Positions 23,101 to 31,415 of a stretch of 64,000 nt of DNA are shown here, piece by piece. Location of the stretch: positions 62,001-126,000 of the forward strand of contig VWZP01010183.1 of NCBI GenBank assembly GCA_013396995.1, given 5' to 3'. Origin of the DNA: Dicaeum eximium. Taxonomy: Eukaryota; Chordata; Aves; Passeriformes; Dicaeidae. The translations under genes were made by a program, and so were the position numbers. How positions within the stretch are numbered: position 1 is the stretch's first letter; the number at the start of each line of letters is the position of its first letter. Under the pieces are notes generated by a model that was given only the letters and a program-made list of their open reading frames with translations, searched no databases and was not told where the DNA came from.

Positions 23101-26100
23101 GCTCCAAAGGTGGGTGATGGGCAGAGGGGCAGGGAGGATGCAGATGCTGTGGGAGCAGATTGGCACTGGGAGCATGGGAAGTGTTGGGCATTACAGGGAT
23201 GGTCCCTGTCTTCAGTGTTGAGGCCTGCCCTGCCCTGTCCTGCCCCTGTGCTGGGGCTGGCTGGCTCCTTTCCTCTGGCCCTGTGGGTGGGGGGAGATGC
23301 TCAGAAGCCATATTGTCCCCAGGCCACCATGCCCTTGGAGGAGACACCCCCAACACTCTTGGGCATGTTCTTCCTCCCACAGACCGGAGCTGCAAAATGT
23401 GGAACCTGGTGACAGGCCAGGAAATCGCTTCTCTCAAGGGCCACCCAAACAATGTGGTTTCCATCAAGTACTGCAGCCACACGGGGCTGGTGTTCACCGT
23501 GTCCACATCGTACATCAAAGTGTGGGACATCCGCGACTCGGCCCGCTGCATCCGCACCCTCACGTACGTGCAGCTTCGGGGCACCCAGGGCACTCTGGCC
23601 ATCTCTGGCTTTGCAGAAGCCCTTTCCAGGACCTACAGGGGCTGGGGACATGGCCAGATACCAGCTCCTTAGTGCCAGTTTGCAGTGCTGCTTCCTTAGG
23701 GAACAGGGAGGTTGGGAGGGTTTGGGGTGAGGGAACTCATGGGGACCTCCCGCAGCCAAGAGTCAGGGTCATAAAATCGTAGAATATGCTGAATTGGAAG
23801 GGACCCATCAGGACCATCAAGTCCACCTCCTGGCCTTGTGCAGGACACCCCAACAATCCTGCTCTGTGCCTGAGAGCGTTGTTCAAACGCTTCTTGAACT
23901 CGGACAGGCTTGGGGCTGTGCCCATTCCCTGGGGAGCTTGTTCAGTGCCCCAGCACTCTCTGGGGGAAGAACCTTCTCCTGACATCCAACCTAAACATCT
24001 CCCAGCTCAGCTCCAGCCGTTCCCATGAGTCCTGTCACTTGTCATGAGAGGAAATAGATCAGTACCTGTCCCTCTGCTGCCCCTCATGAGGATGTTGAAG
24101 ACCCCAGTGAGGTGTCCCCTCAGTCTCCTCTAGGCTGAACAAACCAAGTAACCTCAGCTGCCCCTCATGAGGCTTCCCCTCCAGACCCTTCACCATTCTC
24201 ATGGCTCTCCTTAGGATGCTCTCCAATGGCTTAATGTCTTTTTTATATTGTGGTGCTCAAAACTGCACCAAGGGCTTGAGGTGAGGCTACCCCAGTGCAG
24301 GACAGGACAGGACATCCCCCTCCTTTGAGCAGCTGGCAATGCTGTGCCTGGTGTGTCTCAGGACATGGATGTCCCTCCTGGCTGCCAGGGCACTGCTGAC
24401 TCATACTCAACTTGGCATTGACCAGGATCCCCAGGTCCCTTCCCACAGCTGCTCTCCAGCCTCTGTTCCCTGCTGTATACACACAACCAAGGTTGCTGTG
24501 TCCCAGGTGCAGAATCCAGCACTTGCCCTTGTTAAGGTCAGGAGCTTTGAAGACATTTTGCAGCTGTTCTGAGGGTGGCCAGGAGAGCTGGCAGCTCCAG
24601 CAGCAGGGCACAGCCCCAAACAGCACAGTGGCTGGGTAAATCACAGGCTCTTCAGCGGGAAATGTGAGTCTCTGTGAGGAGTTTGAGGACCAGAAAGGAG
24701 CATAGAACAGACAGTAGCTGTGGCTGCCAGTCTGGAGTAGGGCTCAAAGGTCAGTATGGTAGGTCAGAGTTACCCACTTGTTCTGGCACAGGTCTCCTTT
24801 CTCCATCCAGCCTCAGCTCATCTGCCTTGGCCTGAAGGTGCTTCTCTCTTGGTACAGAGGCCAAGACCTCTGCTTCCCTGTGCTGGATGCCAGCACTCAC
24901 CAGCTCTTCCTGTGGGAAGCAGAGAGGCATGGGAGGAGAGCAGAGGGTCCCTCAGCTGGAAACCAGGGCAGGAGGCTCTGAGTCATGCAAAGACCCTGCA
25001 TCCTTGGCTGCCTTTGCAGGCTGGGCACTGGCCTGTGGGACAAAGCTCTCGTTGGTCCCAGTGTGGCCAAAAGGACAGGGATACTTCCAGGGCCTTTCCT
25101 CAGTGTGGGAGCCAGCTGTGCCAGCCTGGAGCCAGCCCTGTGGTTCCTTAGTGCCTCTGGTCTCATCCTCCCCCTTGAACTCTCCTTCCTTCAGGTCCTC
25201 TGGCCAGGTGATCTCTGGGGACGCGTGTGCTGGGACCAGCACCCGCACTGTCACCAGCGTGCAGGGGGAGCACCAGATCAACCAGATCGCGCTCAACCCC
25301 TCGGGCACCGCGCTCTACGCTGCCGCCGGCAACTCCGTCCGCGTCTGGGAGCTGAGCAGGTGAGGCCTGCTGGCCTGGCCAGGGCATCCTGTGCGTGCAC
25401 CAGCTGCTCAGAGCGGCCTGAAATGATCCCCCTGGGGAAAATGAAAGCCTCTTTCACAATGGAATTTGCCTGGAATATGGATTTTCAGGACCGTTTCCTA
25501 TGAGGCCCAATGGGTGATGAGCAGCACTGCGGCTCCGTGGGGTGGGGGGTTTGTCTGTGCTGGGCAGAGCTCAGCAGAAGGGAAAAGATGAGTGGGATGA
25601 GCAGCAGGGCCCTGTTTTTCCCTTGTCCTCCCCCTTGTCCTCCTACCCTCCCAGTGGGCACTGGGCTGCAAACTCTGTGCTGCAGCCTGGGCTCTGCAGC
25701 CAGATGTTGGCACACTCCCAGGCTGTGCAGCCAGATGTTGGCACCCTCCGAGGCTGCCTTCCTCCCCTGGAGTCATGGGGAATGGGGTCTTCCTGCCCAC
25801 TCTCCCACAAAGGAACAGCCCCAGCTGGGCCACTCCAGGGCTGGGGGAGGCTCTGTGTGGGAGGGCCCTTTGGATGAGCTCCAGCAGGGGCTGACCTGTG
25901 CCCTTGCACCCAGGCTGCAGCCCGTGGGAAAGCTGAGTGGCCACATCGGGCCTGTGATGTGTCTCACAGTGAACCAGACGGCGAGCAACCACGACCTGGT
26001 GGTCACAGGCTCCAAAGATCACTACGTCAAGGTACTCTGCTGCCTGGGGAGCAGCACCCCAAGTCCTGTAGGGAAGCCCAGATGTTGGCAACCCCTCACT

Positions 26101-28740
26101 CTTCTCCCGAAAGCTGAGCCCAGATTCTGTTTTCACCTCTGCATGTGAGGTTTTCACTTGTTTCCTCTTCCCAAATCTTGCCTTTTGCTTGGTCCACAAT
26201 GCACCTTTGGAGAAGAAGTTGCATTTCTCTCATTCCCCAGACTCTCTGGCTGGGATTTGCATGTGAGGGCTGCACATGAGATGGTAGTGAGATGGTGAGT
26301 GAGACAGGATACCACTCAGCTGTCAGCTTGGCTCCAGAGAAGTGGGAAGGCTCACCATGAGTAAAATGCAACAGAGTGGGGCTGTCCCTTGTGGCAGGTC
26401 TCCTCTGCTTGTGGCAGGATCCTCAGCCACAAAAAGCTGAGGAGCTGAGGCATCCAGTAGCCAGTGCTCAGTCCCATTTCCAGCATCACTGTAGGTGCCC
26501 TGAGCCTCGAACACAGAGGGTGGTGGCCAAACTCCCCAGGAGAGGGAGTCCCCAGTGCCATCTGTGGTCTGCTACCTGCTGCTCTTCCCCAGGTGTTTGA
26601 GATCACGGAGGGCACGGTGGGCAATATTGGCCCCACTCACAACTTTGAGCCCCCTCACTACGATGGCATCGAGTGCCTGGCCATCCAGGGAGATGTCCTT
26701 TTCAGCGGCTCCAGGGACAACGGCATAAAGAAGTGGGATCTGGAGCAGCAGGAACTTATCCAGGTCTGGAGGGGAGCAGAGCACAGGCCCTGTGGTGACA
26801 GAGGGCGGAGGGGGGTTGCTGCTGGGCCCTGGGGGGTTGTCCAGGAACCTAGTGCCAGTGTCCTGCGTGGAGCTCACCAGGAGGGCACTGCCAGTCCTGG
26901 GCCGTGGGTGGGTGAGGGTGTGCTATGCCCCCATAATTTGTCCAGCAGGGTGCTTGGGATCGCTGGCTCTCCTTCAGGCAGGCTGAGGCATCAGTTGCAG
27001 TGTAGGGGCTTTTGTTCCGCCCTGAATTCTGGGTTGTTATCTTCTGCCCAAGGGAGAAACCAAGCCATGACTTTTGAGCCCATACCCTTGGCTCCTAACT
27101 GGGCACCACCAGTTCCACGGTCCCAGTCAATCCCAGGCTGTCAATGAGGACCTGAGCTCCCAGAGGCAGTGAGGTCCCAGGATGGTGCATGAGGCTGCCC
27201 ATGGTGCTGAGGTTGGTCATGACTGTGCTCTGTGCCTACAGCAAATCCCCAACGCCCACAAAGACTGGGTCTGTGCCCTGGCCTTCATCCCCAGCCGCCC
27301 CATGGTGCTGAGCGCCTGCCGAGGAGGCGTCATCAAAGTCTGGAACGTGGACACCTTCACCCCAGTGGGGGAGATCAAGGGGCACGACAGCCCCATCAAC
27401 GCCATCTGCACCAACTCCAAGCACATCTTCACTGCCTCCAGGTGAGCCTTGGGCGTTCTGCCCCCGCGGCCCCTGGGAACGGGGAGACCCTGGGTTCGAG
27501 CTGCCCCCCCTGGGCCTGGGTGGGTGCACAGGGAGCGGGGAGGGACTTGCAGCTTTTTAGTCCCTCTGCTCCTTCATCTCCTTTTGCCCACTGTAGCCTG
27601 CCCATGGCCGGGCCTGCCCACTGCAGTGCCAAGAGCTGTCCCTGGCCATCCCCCACCCACGCTCTGGTGATGCCCTGGGTTACTCCCCACGCAGGGACCC
27701 CTCTCCCTCGGGGCTGGGCATTGTCTGCTGCTCTCGGGGAGCTCTTCAGCAGCAAGACTCTGATATCCTCTTTTCGACCCTGTCCCTTTTCTCCCTTCCT
27801 TTTTCTCTGTCTCTCTCTGCCTCTCCTTCTCCCCACCTCCCATCTGTGCCACAGCGACTGCAGGGTAAAGTTATGGAATTACGTGCCTGGGCTCACCCCT
27901 TGCCTTCCACGACGCGTCCTTGCCATAAAGGGCCGTGCTACTAGTCTGCCTTGACCCTCCTGCTCTTTGACTCTCTTGCTCATATGCTCTTTTTCCGTCT
28001 CTCCATCTCTCCCTCCCTCTGTCCCTCTCACTGTTGCTTTTGCTCCTCTCTCTCTTCCCCCCCCCCCCCCCCCCCCCCTTTTTCTCTGGTCTGAGCTGCT
28101 TCTTCACGGTATGAAACTATTCTGCGTTTTTCCCCACTTGATAAGTCTTTGTTAGAATGGACTCGCCCCCTTGTCCCAGTCATACCCCTGCCTTGGTTTC
28201 ACTTCCTTTTTGGCTTTTTTTCCTCGCCAAGTGCCCACATCTACTTTGGCAACTCTGTGGGAAGCCATGGCCTGCCCGTGCCTTTGCATGGATAGTGGGT
28301 TGGGAGTCAGCAGCCACCCCTAAATCAGCCCATGCCCCAGGAGCAAAGCAGCTCCCTGGATATCCCTGCTGGGACCCAGTTGGAGCTCATTCAAGGCGGG
28401 TAGGAGTCCTGGTGTGGGGTCAGCCCTGGAGGTCACAGTTTTCCTTTGTCCCCAGCTGCTACCAGTGGGGTGAGCTGGAGGCTGAGCTCCATTGGGCTTG
28501 CCTTCTCCCCAAAGTGCATCAGACAACCTCCTGCCAAGGGAAAAGGGCCTGGAAGTTTGGGGGGCTGCATGCTGCCGTGGCGGGGGATGGGGAGCGAGCA
28601 CCCTAGTGGTGCCTCTGGGGCAGGGTCTGTGGGGCTCCTGCCCCAACCCCTGGGTCATGCTGTCCCTCTCACCTTTGTTCCTCAGCGACTTGACAGTGAA
28701 GCTCTGGAGTGGGAGGAGGTTGCCTGCGGGGTCAAACTAG
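4934..28740 (+). CDS. KIF21B, kinesin-4 family motor protein (all but exon 1)
   Basis: Plus-end-directed microtubule motor of the kinesin-4 family. In mammals it is enriched in neurons and immune cells, transports cargo in dendrites and restrains microtubule growth (family knowledge). Thirty-four exons (exons 2-35, numbered assuming one missing exon) join with intact phase at GT-AG borders and encode about 1,627 residues here; the missing start makes about 1,640, very close to the mammalian length. Visible parts in order are the P-loop split over exons 2/3, switch I SSRSH (exon 5), switch II DLAGSE (exon 6), neck and coiled coils, an acidic Glu/Asp run (exons 12-13), the autoinhibitory coil (exons 19-20), a Ser/Thr-rich linker (exons 23-28) and a WD40 propeller (exons 29-35). 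Exon 36 (28686) is an alternative last exon. No frameshift or premature stop is seen. Residue numbers below assume 15 codons upstream. Confidence 0.96.
5472..5654 (+). CDS. KIF21B exon 3: P-loop
   Basis: Begins with TGAGKT, the nucleotide-binding P-loop, then [11 protein letters not shown] and a [11 protein letters not shown] segment, about residues 90-150. Acceptor is tctgcacag, donor gtgagt, phase 0 at both ends. Confidence 0.96.
7255..7678 (+). mobile_element. CR1 LINE 3' fragment (intron 3)
   Basis: Order of blocks: aggagtagctgagggaactg, gcttggagaagaggaagctc, ttggatattaggaaaatttt, ggctgcccagggcagcagtg, ggtttagtggtgagcatggc and attccatgattctgtg at the end. Confidence 0.9.
7892..8041 (+). 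CDS. KIF21B exon 4: motor core
   Basis: Fifty codons starting [15 protein letters not shown], the conserved kinesin YNEEI..DLL region, about residues 151-200. Flanked by ctgctcag and gtgggt. The preceding intron carries a CR1 copy ending about 215 bases upstream. Confidence 0.96.
8272..8406 (+). CDS. KIF21B exon 5: switch I
   Basis: Encodes [20 protein letters not shown] and then [13 protein letters not shown], the kinesin switch I (SSRSH), about residues 201-245. Acceptor cattgtag, donor gtgaga. Confidence 0.96.
8617..8664. repeat. Perfect 24-base tandem duplication (intron 5)
   Basis: The unit starting tgggatcctgtcccctg occurs twice head to tail with no mismatch (8617-8640, 8641-8664), in a run of related tgggatc words. 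Confidence 0.9.
8783..8950 (+). CDS. KIF21B exon 6: switch II
   Basis: Contains [19 protein letters not shown], the switch II DLAGSE motif and following loop, about residues 246-301. The first codons ([11 protein letters not shown]) form the variable loop and differ from mammals more than the rest. Confidence 0.96.
9415..9530 (+). CDS. KIF21B exon 7: motor, [13 protein letters not shown]
   Basis: Reads [19 protein letters not shown] then [18 protein letters not shown], the microtubule-binding helix region of kinesins, about residues 302-340. Donor gtaagg; the last codon (Ser) is split AG|C with exon 8. Confidence 0.96.
10094..10289 (+). CDS. KIF21B exon 8: end of motor and neck
   Basis: Encodes [33 protein letters not shown] and then the neck coil, ending MELMEYKA, about residues 341-405. 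This closes the motor domain. An ERVL-type LTR begins about 30 bases after its donor (see 10320). Confidence 0.96.
10320..10826 (-). mobile_element. Degraded ERVL-type solo LTR in KIF21B intron 8
   Basis: On the minus strand the segment shows the layout of avian ERVL LTRs. The outer end is a degraded counterpart of the usual start, followed by a cytosine-poor promoter with a TATA-like word (plus strand tttatatgctgg near 10564), and the opposite end has the conserved block around cagtgggatgggggagagaa (10353 onward). The plus-strand tail near 10763 (acacagcaccacac ... aatgaactccac) matches the usual first part of such LTRs. No internal retroviral sequence flanks it, so I read it as a solo LTR. 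Ends are uncertain by about 20 bases, and family assignment is by recognition, not alignment. Confidence 0.7.
11205..11394 (+). CDS. KIF21B exon 9: coiled coil after neck
   Basis: Reads [20 protein letters not shown] and a heptad-rich helix to ANLMLAKAG, about residues 406-468. Acceptor tgcccacag, donor gtgagg, ending phase 1. Confidence 0.95.
11505..11568 (+). CDS. KIF21B exon 10: coiled coil
   Basis: Short exon, 64 bases, encoding [20 protein letters not shown], about residues 469-489. Acceptor gccgcag, donor gtgagt; splits an Arg codon AG|G with exon 11. Confidence 0.94.
11975..12345 (+). mobile_element. CR1 LINE 3' fragment (intron 10)
   Basis: Sense-oriented CR1 tail: ccactgcctaaaggaggct, aggaagaaattcttccctgt (12146) and the end block caacccaaaccattct-like near 12325. 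A run of 15 T (12053-12067) lies inside it. It ends only about 70 bases before exon 11. Confidence 0.8.
12416..12640 (+). CDS. KIF21B exon 11: stalk
   Basis: Encodes [20 protein letters not shown], a Ser/Ala/Pro-rich stretch and then [20 protein letters not shown], about residues 490-564. The middle ([17 protein letters not shown]) is the part that varies most from mammals, as expected of a linker between coils. Confidence 0.95.
12910..12991 (+). CDS. KIF21B exon 12: start of acidic region
   Basis: Reads [20 protein letters not shown] then DENEVEE, about residues 565-592. Acceptor tcccccag, donor gtgagt. The first base completes a Ser codon begun in exon 11. Confidence 0.94.
13479..13596 (+). 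CDS. KIF21B exon 13: acidic run
   Basis: Highly acidic: [20 protein letters not shown] then [17 protein letters not shown], about residues 593-631. A Glu/Asp-rich segment at this place is characteristic of KIF21 proteins. Ends phase 1 (G|CT Ala). Confidence 0.95.
13888..14079 (+). CDS. KIF21B exon 14: coiled coil
   Basis: Encodes [20 protein letters not shown] and a long heptad helix through [15 protein letters not shown], about residues 632-695. Sequence is nearly unchanged from mammals. Donor gtgaga. Confidence 0.96.
14660..14859 (+). CDS. KIF21B exon 15: coiled coil
   Basis: Reads [20 protein letters not shown] and continues in heptads to [10 protein letters not shown], about residues 696-762. 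Acceptor cccaccag, donor gtacct. Confidence 0.96.
15010..15117 (+). CDS. KIF21B exon 16: coiled coil
   Basis: Thirty-six codons, [20 protein letters not shown] to KKEQRRQE, about residues 763-798, very basic and helical. Phase 0 at both ends. Confidence 0.95.
15488..15556 (+). CDS. KIF21B exon 17: coiled coil
   Basis: Twenty-three codons, [20 protein letters not shown] then TQE, about residues 799-821. Phase 0 at both ends. Acceptor catgcag, donor gtgagg. Confidence 0.94.
15894..16123 (+). CDS. KIF21B exon 18: stalk linker
   Basis: Encodes [20 protein letters not shown], a Ser-rich stretch ([16 protein letters not shown]) and [16 protein letters not shown], about residues 822-897. Donor gtcagg. 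Confidence 0.95.
16516..16663 (+). CDS. KIF21B exon 19: autoinhibitory coil, first part
   Basis: Reads [20 protein letters not shown] then [20 protein letters not shown] and RLIK, about residues 898-947. In the paralogue KIF21A the matching helix (Met947, Arg954) holds the CFEOM1 hotspot mutations that release autoinhibition; the equivalent Met and Arg are kept here. Donor is the weaker gtggct. Confidence 0.95.
16762..16956 (+). CDS. KIF21B exon 20: autoinhibitory coil, second part
   Basis: Sixty-five codons beginning [20 protein letters not shown] and ending IMQIEETK, about residues 948-1012. Continues the regulatory coiled coil. Acceptor ttcccccag, donor gtgggc, phase 0. Confidence 0.95.
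17753..17854 (+). CDS. KIF21B exon 21
   Basis: Thirty-four codons, [20 protein letters not shown] then [14 protein letters not shown], about residues 1013-1046. Phase 0 at both ends. Confidence 0.95.
17968..18133 (+). CDS. KIF21B exon 22: last coiled coil
   Basis: Reads [20 protein letters not shown] to [10 protein letters not shown], about residues 1047-1101. Ends phase 1; Glu codon G|AG shared with exon 23. Confidence 0.95.
18409..18469 (+). CDS. KIF21B exon 23
   Basis: Short exon encoding [19 protein letters not shown], about residues 1102-1121, start of the Ser/Thr-rich linker between coil and WD40 propeller. Acceptor tctgacag, donor gtgagc. Confidence 0.93.
18778..18835 (+). CDS. KIF21B exon 24
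   Basis: Encodes [19 protein letters not shown], about residues 1122-1141, between acceptor ccttgcag and donor gttagt. Confidence 0.93.
19288..19493 (+). CDS. KIF21B exon 25
   Basis: Reads [20 protein letters not shown] and on to [13 protein letters not shown], about residues 1142-1209. Acceptor gctctag; the final TT completes a Phe codon with exon 26. Confidence 0.95.
19930..20004 (+). CDS. KIF21B exon 26
   Basis: Encodes [20 protein letters not shown] then GQPA, about residues 1210-1234, basic and Ser-rich with several SP/RKS sites that could be phosphorylated (inference). Donor gtgagc. Confidence 0.93.
20137..20250 (+). CDS. KIF21B exon 27
   Basis: Reads [20 protein letters not shown] then [17 protein letters not shown], about residues 1235-1272, proline- and serine-rich linker. 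Donor gtaagt, ends phase 2. Confidence 0.94.
20867..20905 (+). CDS. KIF21B exon 28: 39-base in-frame exon
   Basis: Encodes [13 protein letters not shown], about residues 1273-1285. Both flanking introns are phase 2, so skipping it would keep the frame. Acceptor tgcccctag, donor gtatag. Confidence 0.9.
21470..21822 (+). mobile_element. CR1 LINE 3' fragment (intron 28)
   Basis: Contains aatgcctaaagaggctcgta, aggaagaaattcttccctgt (21609), gctgtggctgccccatccct (21664) and ends with paired attccatgattccatga. A relatively intact copy between the 39-base exon and the WD40 exons. Confidence 0.9.
22973..23109 (+). CDS. KIF21B exon 29: first WD40 blade
   Basis: Reads [20 protein letters not shown] and then [20 protein letters not shown], about residues 1286-1331. 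The GH...LL.TGS pattern opens the propeller. Acceptor ctgtgaag is preceded by a pyrimidine tract. Confidence 0.95.
23383..23563 (+). CDS. KIF21B exon 30: WD40 blades 1-2
   Basis: Contains [23 protein letters not shown] and [17 protein letters not shown], about residues 1332-1391. Two WD-type strand ends (MWN, VWD) are visible. Donor gtacgt. Confidence 0.95.
23768..24640 (-). mobile_element. CR1 LINE fragment, antisense, about 870 bases (intron 30)
   Basis: Starts at the CR1 3' tail (tcgtagaatatgctgaattg) and extends backward past the usual 3' UTR into sequence such as cttggcattgaccaggatcc and ctgctgtatacacacaacca, so it includes the end of the CR1 reverse-transcriptase ORF in decayed form. 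Confidence 0.88.
25195..25359 (+). CDS. KIF21B exon 31: WD40 blade 3
   Basis: Encodes [20 protein letters not shown] then [20 protein letters not shown] and VRVWELS, about residues 1392-1446. Acceptor ccttcag, donor gtgagg. Confidence 0.95.
25696..25757. repeat. 31-base tandem duplication (intron 31)
   Basis: Two adjacent copies of a unit beginning gcagccagatgttggcac, differing at a few bases (25696-25726 and 25727-25757). Its last word recurs at 26083. Confidence 0.85.
25914..26031 (+). CDS. KIF21B exon 32: WD40 blade 4
   Basis: Reads [20 protein letters not shown] then [15 protein letters not shown], about residues 1447-1486. Acceptor gcacccag, donor gtactc. Confidence 0.95.
26593..26763 (+). 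CDS. KIF21B exon 33: WD40 blade 5
   Basis: Fifty-seven codons including [20 protein letters not shown] and [20 protein letters not shown], about residues 1487-1543. Phase 0. Confidence 0.95.
27242..27441 (+). CDS. KIF21B exon 34: WD40 blade 6
   Basis: Reads [40 protein letters not shown] and [14 protein letters not shown], about residues 1544-1609. Ends in an AG that joins either last exon through a shared C to give Ser. Confidence 0.95.
27770..28080 (+). repeat. Pyrimidine-rich tract with (C)22
   Basis: The plus strand is strongly C/T-rich before and after exon 35, with CTCT runs and an uninterrupted run of 22 C at 28057-28078. Such tracts can bind PTB or PCBP splicing factors (established knowledge); a role here is inference. 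The long C run may also be miscounted in the assembly. Confidence 0.8.
27855..27954 (+). CDS. KIF21B exon 35: C-terminus, isoform A
   Basis: Encodes [20 protein letters not shown] then [12 protein letters not shown] and a TGA stop. It closes the last WD blade (KLWNY) and adds a basic tail found in the long mammalian isoform. I see no AATAAA between this stop and exon 36, so the transcript either reads on to a distal site or this exon is spliced onward; a donor-like cacg|gtatga lies at 28108/28109. Confidence 0.9.
28686..28740 (+). CDS. KIF21B exon 36: alternative C-terminus, isoform B
   Basis: Follows acceptor gttcctcag and reads [17 protein letters not shown] then TAG. Like exon 35 it begins with a C that completes Ser and supplies the closing WD strand (VKLWS), so it is a mutually exclusive or competing ending. 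The protein would be about 1,627 residues, near the shorter mammalian isoform. Confidence 0.85.
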
Positions 28741-30504
28741 GAACTGCAGAAAGACTGGAAGGCGTGGGGCAGGGTGAAGGTCAGGGTGCCTCCCCCTGCT
28801 GTCAGGACTCGGTCATCTCCAGGAGCTCAGCCCAGGACAGGGATTTCTTTGTGCCTGACCCAACGGGGTGGACAATGCTGCATCTGGTACTTCAAGCACT
28901 GTCAGCTCCTGTGAGGAAGCAGCTCTGTGGGGCACCAGCAGCTCCACCTGCCCTCCTGCTGAGGTTTCTCGATGGTTCTCCAGTGAACAGGAAGTGTTTC
29001 ATCTCTCCTCTCACCCATCCTGCTGTAAGGACTTCAGGGGGTCAGAGATCCCTGACTCTTTCTCAGAGACACCCAGTTCCCTCCTGCCACTGTGGCCTCC
29101 TGTGGCCTCTGCAGTGCTGTGCTGCTCCCGGGCTGGTTCCTGCAGGAGTCTTTCTCCACTCCACGAGGACATTTGGTGTCTGCTGGCCAGGACCACAACA
29201 CAGAGGGTGCTTCTCTGGAGCCATTACTTGAGAGACACCTCTGCTGTGGGGACTACAGAAGGATTTCCTGGTACTCCCAGCCTTCCCTATCCTCTGTGGA
29301 CCTGTCCCCAGTGGTTAGAGGGGTGCCTCTCTCAGCTCCTTTGCCATGTCCCGTCTCGTGAGGCGCGGCAAGCCTGCGAAGATCTCCGTTGGGCAACTTC
29401 CAGACAGACCTGCTGCAGTTCCCTTTGACGTTCTCCAAACCCCAGCTGTAAACTCAACTGCCCCATGGCTCTGGGCTCTTCCCCATATGCCCAGCCTGCT
29501 CTGCAGTGGGAAGGGCTGCTCAGCCCTGCTCTGGACATCGTGACCCCCTTCAGGGGTTTGTGGTGGTTCCTGCAGTGAGTTAACCCCCTGATGGAGATGG
29601 AGAAATGGAGCAAGCATGGAGGTTACAGGCAAAAAAGCCAAGGCTGGATTTGTCACCCCACTGCTGTGGCTCTGTCTGTCCTTCCCTTAGGCTCTGCCCT
29701 CAGACCTCTGCCTGGACTGGAGCTGGCTTAGGCTGGGCCTGCTGGTCTGCATGGATCCAAGGATGGAGAGGACCCAGCACGGCACGGAGCAGCCAGAGCC
29801 CACAGGGGCAGGAGCAGAGTGGGGAGGGGGCTGCACACACTGATCTCGCACAAGTCCCCTGATTCCCCCTGTGCTTGAAGGACAATCCTGCAGTGGATGA
29901 TCTTGTACAATCTCATCTCCTTGAGGGTCTGGGGGCTCCACCCAGGAGTGTTTCCCCAAGAATGCACATTCTGCAGGCTCTTTCCTCCGTCTCTCCTGTT
30001 CAAGGGGGGCTGGTAAGGCCCTGGTCTCACACTGGAGCTTCCCTCCGTCTCACCTATGGCCCTTTGGACCATCCCCTGCTCTGTTCTGCCCTGGGCCACC
30101 CAGGGTTCTTGTGGGATGGCCAAGGAGACCCCAGGATGGGTGTTCCTGCCTTGCACACTCCTTTCCCCTTTGTCACAGAAGAAGCAGCACTTGAACTCAA
30201 ATTTAAGGATTTCTCCATGTGATCCCACCAGCACTGAACTGGGATCTTGGAGACCAGAGGCTCCAGGACCTGCCCCATAAAGCACAGACTATTTCCACTC
30301 TGCTCTCTCCAACCACAGTGATACCTTGACCAGCCCCAGGTCATCTGCCACCAGCCCTTGCTCCAAGTATTGTGGCTGGAGTGAGGGGATTCCTCTGCAT
30401 CATGAAAGACAGGAGGAGCTCTATTGATTTGGTGGGGGAGGGAGGTTGCCTTTTTTTGGGAAAGTTCCATCCTGCTGGCTTGCCTTGTTGGAGGGTAAAT
30501 GGTA

Positions 30505-30510
<6 letters not shown>

Positions 30511-30553
<43 letters not shown>
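30511..30553. repeat. (TG)n microsatellite
   Basis: About 21 uninterrupted TG units in the probable KIF21B 3' UTR. A shorter, interrupted TG run lies at 30818-30837. Confidence 0.95.
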
Positions 30554-30555
<2 letters not shown>

Positions 30556-31176
30556 CCCTGCCCAGGACAGTTGCTGATCCCCTGTGAACGTGGCTGAGCC
30601 CTGCACAGCCAGCACTGATGACTGTGTTGAGGAGAGGTGCCCATCCACCCTGTCTGACCTGTGGAACAGAGGGTGCAGCCAAAAATGCAGAGACCTCACC
30701 ACCAGTAGCACTCAGACATGGGGGTCTGGAGGAGGTATCTCCCCCACAGGCCTGTCTTGGAGAGGGTTTCTGCCCTCATTCCTCAGCTGCTTTATCCTTT
30801 GCTTGGCTGGAGGGGCTGTGTGTGTGTGTGTGGGTGTCTCTGGTAGAGTGTTTGGCTGTAGCCTGGTGTCGTGTGTGAATCTGTCTGCTCTGAGATCTCC
30901 AGTGCCTGCCCTGGAGCCATCACTCCCTGCTGCCATGGGTGCAGGGGGCACCTGGGGTCAGGCCTGCCTTGCCTTTGACACCAGTACCTTCCTGTGTGCA
31001 GGCCATAAGTGCCTGGTTAGTACTCCAGGGCTGAGTGACCACTCCTGCATGATGCTGAGCCTCTCTTGCTGTGTTCAGCAGTGTGTTGAGGGGCCTCAAG
31101 GGTCTCTCAGCCCATGGAGGGAGGGAGCTGATGCTGGGGCATTGGTGACCTGAGGCAGGGGGTTTGAAGTGAGGAG

Positions 31177-31415
31177 TGTCCTGATTTAGGAATAGTATTC
31201 TCCAATGTAGTGCTCCCAGTAAAACTGTGCACCCCCATGCCCATCCCCAGCAGGGTGAAGAGGGGAATTGGAGGCACAAAAGATGAAGATCACAAGTTGA
31301 GATAAGAGCAATTTACTGGAAACAGCAGTGAGATAAAAAACAAACAGTAAAACAGCAACAATATTAATAACAAAAGTGAGAATGATTCACATGCAGAATG
31401 CTCACCCTGGAGTCC
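31177..31415 (-). repeat. Partial 3' LTR of the antisense ERVL element
   Basis: Homologous to the inner-end half of the 33555 LTR, in the same orientation. Beyond about 31415 the match fades, from decay or deletion. Confidence 0.65.
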
